Below are positions 36,645 to 39,591 of a stretch of 39,591 nucleotides of DNA, one piece after another; the stretch's first letter is position 1; each line of letters begins with the position of its first letter. The position numbers and the translations under genes are program-made. The stretch covers positions 1 through 39,591 of the forward strand of contig DATAXD010000021.1 of NCBI GenBank assembly GCA_036266835.1, given 5' to 3'. A model generated the notes under the pieces. It was not told the origin of the DNA. It worked only from the letters and a program-made list of their open reading frames with translations, and made no database searches. Source of the stretch: Galbitalea sp036266835. Its GTDB lineage: Bacteria; Actinomycetota; Actinomycetes; Actinomycetales; Microbacteriaceae.

Positions 36645-39591
36645 ATGCAAGTCGTTCGAAACTCACAGAAAGCATTCCGCGCGTTCGCGTTCGCGGTGGC
36701 GATCGGTACCGCTGTAACGGTTATCAGCGGCGCACCGCTTGCGGCATCAGCAAGCGGCGCCCTTGCGATCGCGAAGGAGAAGCCGGTTCCCGGCAAGCGG
36801 GTAAGCGCGTTGCCAGCTGCCGCGACACCCAAATCGTCAATTTCGGTAAAACCCGCGATCTCAAAGCCGCTGAAAGTGGGAAGCTTCTCCCTGCCGCTTC
36901 CGGTATCCGCGACCGCCGCGCCGTTCTCGGTCAGGGCGGCGAACGGGAAGCCCGCTGTGACCACTGATGGTGGGTGGCAAAAACTCGGGTCGACGGGGAT
37001 CACCTTTGCTCCCGCTGTGACCGCAGGCTCGATCGCGTCGAAGAATGCGGTGACGAGCGCCCCGTTGCTTGTTGGCGCGACGCCGAAGGTCACGGTGCGG
37101 GTGTTGTCCGCGAAGCAGGCGAAGGCTGTGGGAACGTCTGGGTTTGCCATTGAGATCGCCACCACAGGCGCAACCTCTCTCGGCCGGGTGGCTGTGCAGA
37201 TCCCGCAGAGCATACTCGCTGGGCAGTTCGGCGCGGATTACGCGTCCCGAGTTCGGTGGGTGCAATCAAGCGCGCCTGCCGCCTCAGACTTTTCCACAAC
37301 GACAGCACCCGTCGGCACAGCAACCCCAGTTATCGACACTGCGGTTCCCGAGACGACAAATGCGTCGGCTTCAACAATTGTCGTTGCACCCCAGGTCTCG
37401 GCACGAACTCTGATACTGAAAGCGGACTCGACGCCCGTGTCGGCGTCCGGAACAGGGTCTTTTGCGGCTACTCCTCTGGACGCGGCGAGCTCGTGGGACG
37501 TTTCCGCGCAAACCGGCGATTTCTCATGGTCGCTGCCGCTTCGCACACCGCCTGCAGCAGCGGGCCCTGCCCCCCAGGTGTCGCTGAACTACGACTCGCA
37601 GTCGGTTGACGGCGAGACCGGTGCAACCAACAACCAGCCATCAGACATCGGCGACGGCTGGAGTTTGGGCGGTACCGGTTACATTCAGCGGCAGTACGTC
37701 TCATGCTCCCAGGACACCGGATCATCCGGCCCGGTGACGACATCGGGAGATCTGTGCTGGCTGACCGATAACGCCGTGCTCAACCTCGGTGGCCACTCTG
37801 GCACTCTCGTCAAGGACGCAACGTCCGGTAAATGGAAGCTGCAAAACGATGACGGTACCCGCATCGAGCACCTAACAACATGCGTCAACGGCACCTACGA
37901 TAACGACTGCTGGCGGGTCACGACGACCGATGGAACGCAGTACTACTTCGGCATGAATGAACTGCCAGGGTGGGCGTCGGGTGACGCATCCACGAACGCG
38001 ACCTGGACGGTGCCCGTATTTGGCAACGACCCCGGCGAGCCATGCCACGCGTCGACGTTCGCCGCTTCTGAATGCACACAGGCGTGGCGGTGGAATCTCG
38101 ACTACGTCGTAGACACGCACTCGAACGCAGAAGCAATTTACTACGACGCCGAAACCAACAAGTATGAGCGCGACGGCGCCACCGCAACAAGTTACGTGCG
38201 TGGCGGCGTGGTCGCGTCAATCCAGTACGGCATCGCCGGCGCGACGCCATACGCAACAAACGCCGAGTCGGACGAGGTGAAGTTCGACTATGCGTCCAAC
38301 GGGCGATGCAGCGCGACAACAGGATGCACGGCAGAGCCGATTGCCTCCGCGGCGACCATGCCCGCGACCCCGTCGCTTTACCCCGATGTTCCGTGGGACG
38401 AGTACTGCACAGCTGGGCCGTGCACGGGGCAGGTGTCGCCAACCTTTTGGAGCGACGCGGAACTCTCCGACGTTGAAACATACGCCCGCGTCTCCGGAGC
38501 ACTCTCGCGGGTCGACAAATGGGACCTCAGCCACTCGTTCCCCGCTCCGGGGGATGGAACAGCAGCAGCCTTATGGATGACTAAAGTCCTGCACGAAGGA
38601 ACATCTACTTCCTATGAGGAGCCGTCAACGACGTTCACCGGTGCGACGATGCAGAACCGGGTTTGGGCGGTCGACGGGCTTGCACCGCTGGACAAATACC
38701 GGATCACCTCGGTGAAAACCTCGCTCGGCGCGGTGATGAGCGTCAACTATTCGCCTCAGGATTGCACGCCCGCAGAGGCCACCTCGATCATGGCGAACGC
38801 GTCGACAAATGTCCAACGGTGCTTCCCGGAATGGTGGACACCATCTGTTGTACCGGCGCAGCCTGCCCAAGAGGACCTATTCCATAAATACGTCGTGACG
38901 TCGGTGATCTCGAACCCGGAAACAGGCGGGGCGAGCGACCAGTCTCAGCAGACTTCGTACACCTACGGGACCATTGGTTGGCGTTATGACAACTCTCCAT
39001 TCACGCTCGCAAGCGAGCGAACCTGGAATGACTACGCCGGCTATGACCAGGTTCGCGTCACTACCGGCAGCCCATCCGGCGCGCGACAGTCCACGCTGTA
39101 CACGTACTACCAGGGTCTTGACGGTGACCGGTCGGCATCGGGTGGCACGACTCACAAAAACGTGGACGGCCCGGGGTCCCTCCCCGACTCGCTCTGGTTC
39201 GCTGGCCACGTTCGCGAAGCTCAAACGACTGATGGGCCTGCGGGCGCGGTTCTATCCGACACCTTGACAACGCCGTGGGCGTCGCTCCCCACCGCAGTCC
39301 CGTCAGGAAGCCAACCAAGCGCGTACATGACCGGTGACGCGGACGTTCTCACGACGCAACCGTTGGCGGCGGGGGGCAGCCGAACCACCGACACAACTAC
39401 CACGTTCGATCCGACCTACGGGTATCCGGTAACTGTGCAAGTTGCGACCTCGGATGCGGGAACCAAATGCACGACTGACACATACGCGACCCCGAACACT
39501 ACCGCCTGGATTATCGGGCTCCCGTCCGAGGAATCGACGGTTGCGGTCAGTTGCGCGAATGTCCCGACGGCGGTGTTCCCCGCCGCAGCGA
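36645..39591 (+). CDS. secreted Rhs/SpvB-type protein (3' end beyond window)
   Basis: The frame is open from ATG 36645 to the right edge, 982 codons with no stop. GAGGA lies about 8 nt before the start. Signal peptide AFRAFAFAVAIGTAVTVISG, then ALA-rich sequence with likely cleavage near ASA. After an Ala/Pro/Ser-rich region of about 280 residues, PQVSLNYDSQSVDGETGATN followed by DIGDGWSLGGTGYIQRQY is the SpvB/Rhs N-terminal signature; NDDGTRIEHL and GTQYYFGMNELPG fit the same beta-rich region. YD repeats, the Rhs core and any C-terminal toxin would lie beyond the window. Related actinobacterial proteins are contact-dependent or secreted polymorphic toxins. Confidence 0.85.
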   Translation, partial: MQVVRNSQKAFRAFAFAVAIGTAVTVISGAPLAASASGALAIAKEKPVPGKRVSALPAAATPKSSISVKPAISKPLKVGSFSLPLPVSATAAPFSVRAANGKPAVTTDGGWQKLGSTGITFAPAVTAGSIASKNAVTSAPLLVGATPKVTVRVLSAKQAKAVGTSGFAIEIATTGATSLGRVAVQIPQSILAGQFGADYASRVRWVQSSAPAASDFSTTTAPVGTATPVIDTAVPETTNASASTIVVAPQVSARTLILKADSTPVSASGTGSFAATPLDAASSWDVSAQTGDFSWSLPLRTPPAAAGPAPQVSLNYDSQSVDGETGATNNQPSDIGDGWSLGGTGYIQRQYVSCSQDTGSSGPVTTSGDLCWLTDNAVLNLGGHSGTLVKDATSGKWKLQNDDGTRIEHLTTCVNGTYDNDCWRVTTTDGTQYYFGMNELPGWASGDASTNATWTVPVFGNDPGEPCHASTFAASECTQAWRWNLDYVVDTHSNAEAIYYDAETNKYERDGATATSYVRGGVVASIQYGIAGATPYATNAESDEVKFDYASNGRCSATTGCTAEPIASAATMPATPSLYPDVPWDEYCTAGPCTGQVSPTFWSDAELSDVETYARVSGALSRVDKWDLSHSFPAPGDGTAAALWMTKVLHEGTSTSYEEPSTTFTGATMQNRVWAVDGLAPLDKYRITSVKTSLGAVMSVNYSPQDCTPAEATSIMANASTNVQRCFPEWWTPSVVPAQPAQEDLFHKYVVTSVISNPETGGASDQSQQTSYTYGTIGWRYDNSPFTLASERTWNDYAGYDQVRVTTGSPSGARQSTLYTYYQGLDGDRSASGGTTHKNVDGPGSLPDSLWFAGHVREAQTTDGPAGAVLSDTLTTPWASLPTAVPSGSQPSAYMTGDADVLTTQPLAAGGSRTTDTTTTFDPTYGYPVTVQVATSDAGTKCTTDTYATPNTTAWIIGLPSEESTVAVSCANVPTAVFPAAA

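Overview
This 39.6 kb window comes from a high-GC Gram-positive actinobacterium, most likely a member of the Microbacteriaceae. The evidence is GC-rich codon use, many GTG starts, the ilvBNC / serA / leuB / ilvE layout, an ECF42 sigma factor with a DGPF partner, a CsoR-like repressor beside a copper-type ATPase, and at least nine genes whose start codon lies exactly 6 nt after a -10-like TANNNT box (leaderless transcripts).

Positions 1-18900 are ordinary chromosomal backbone. They hold branched-chain amino acid genes (ilvB 5'-truncated by the window edge, ilvN, ilvC, leuB, ilvE), serine synthesis (serA), a three-gene cytoplasmic molybdoenzyme / flavin reductase / Zn-ribbon operon on the minus strand, a DGPF-protein plus ECF42 sigma pair, an FAH-fold hydrolase, a YeiH-type membrane protein, two unknown lipoproteins, gltX and an enoyl-CoA hydratase-like gene. 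A tRNA-Gln(CTG) closes this part.

Positions 19000-28700 carry transport and stress functions: a peptidase E-like gene, a TetR repressor divergent from a DHA2 drug exporter with two matching operators between them, a cytochrome b561-like protein in an operon with a metallo-beta-lactamase-fold protein, a CsoR-like sensor with a Cys-His-His ligand set coupled to a CPH-type (P1B-3) metal ATPase, a diacylglycerol-kinase-like gene behind a 21-bp repeat array, and an MFS transporter.

A tRNA-Glu(CTC) at 28755 begins an accessory region. The last 42 bp of the tRNA segment are repeated perfectly at 31273-31314. They bound a 2.5 kb element that has no integrase and carries a Fic AMP-transferase gene followed by a HigA-type antitoxin gene, preceded by two equally spaced 31-bp inverted repeats. 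This Fic-HigA module is the most interesting candidate system in the window. Right of it is a decaying block on the minus strand (a ParB/Srx-domain gene and a two-helix membrane protein, each broken by a single G, plus an intact small membrane protein), which ends near a 13-bp fragment of the tRNA 3' end.

From 33.7 kb to the right edge lie two large secreted proteins on the plus strand. One has DNRLRE-like and LamG-like regions. The other is the start of an Rhs/SpvB-type protein that runs off the window. This is the layout of an actinobacterial Rhs (WapA-like) polymorphic toxin locus, whose toxin and immunity genes would lie to the right.
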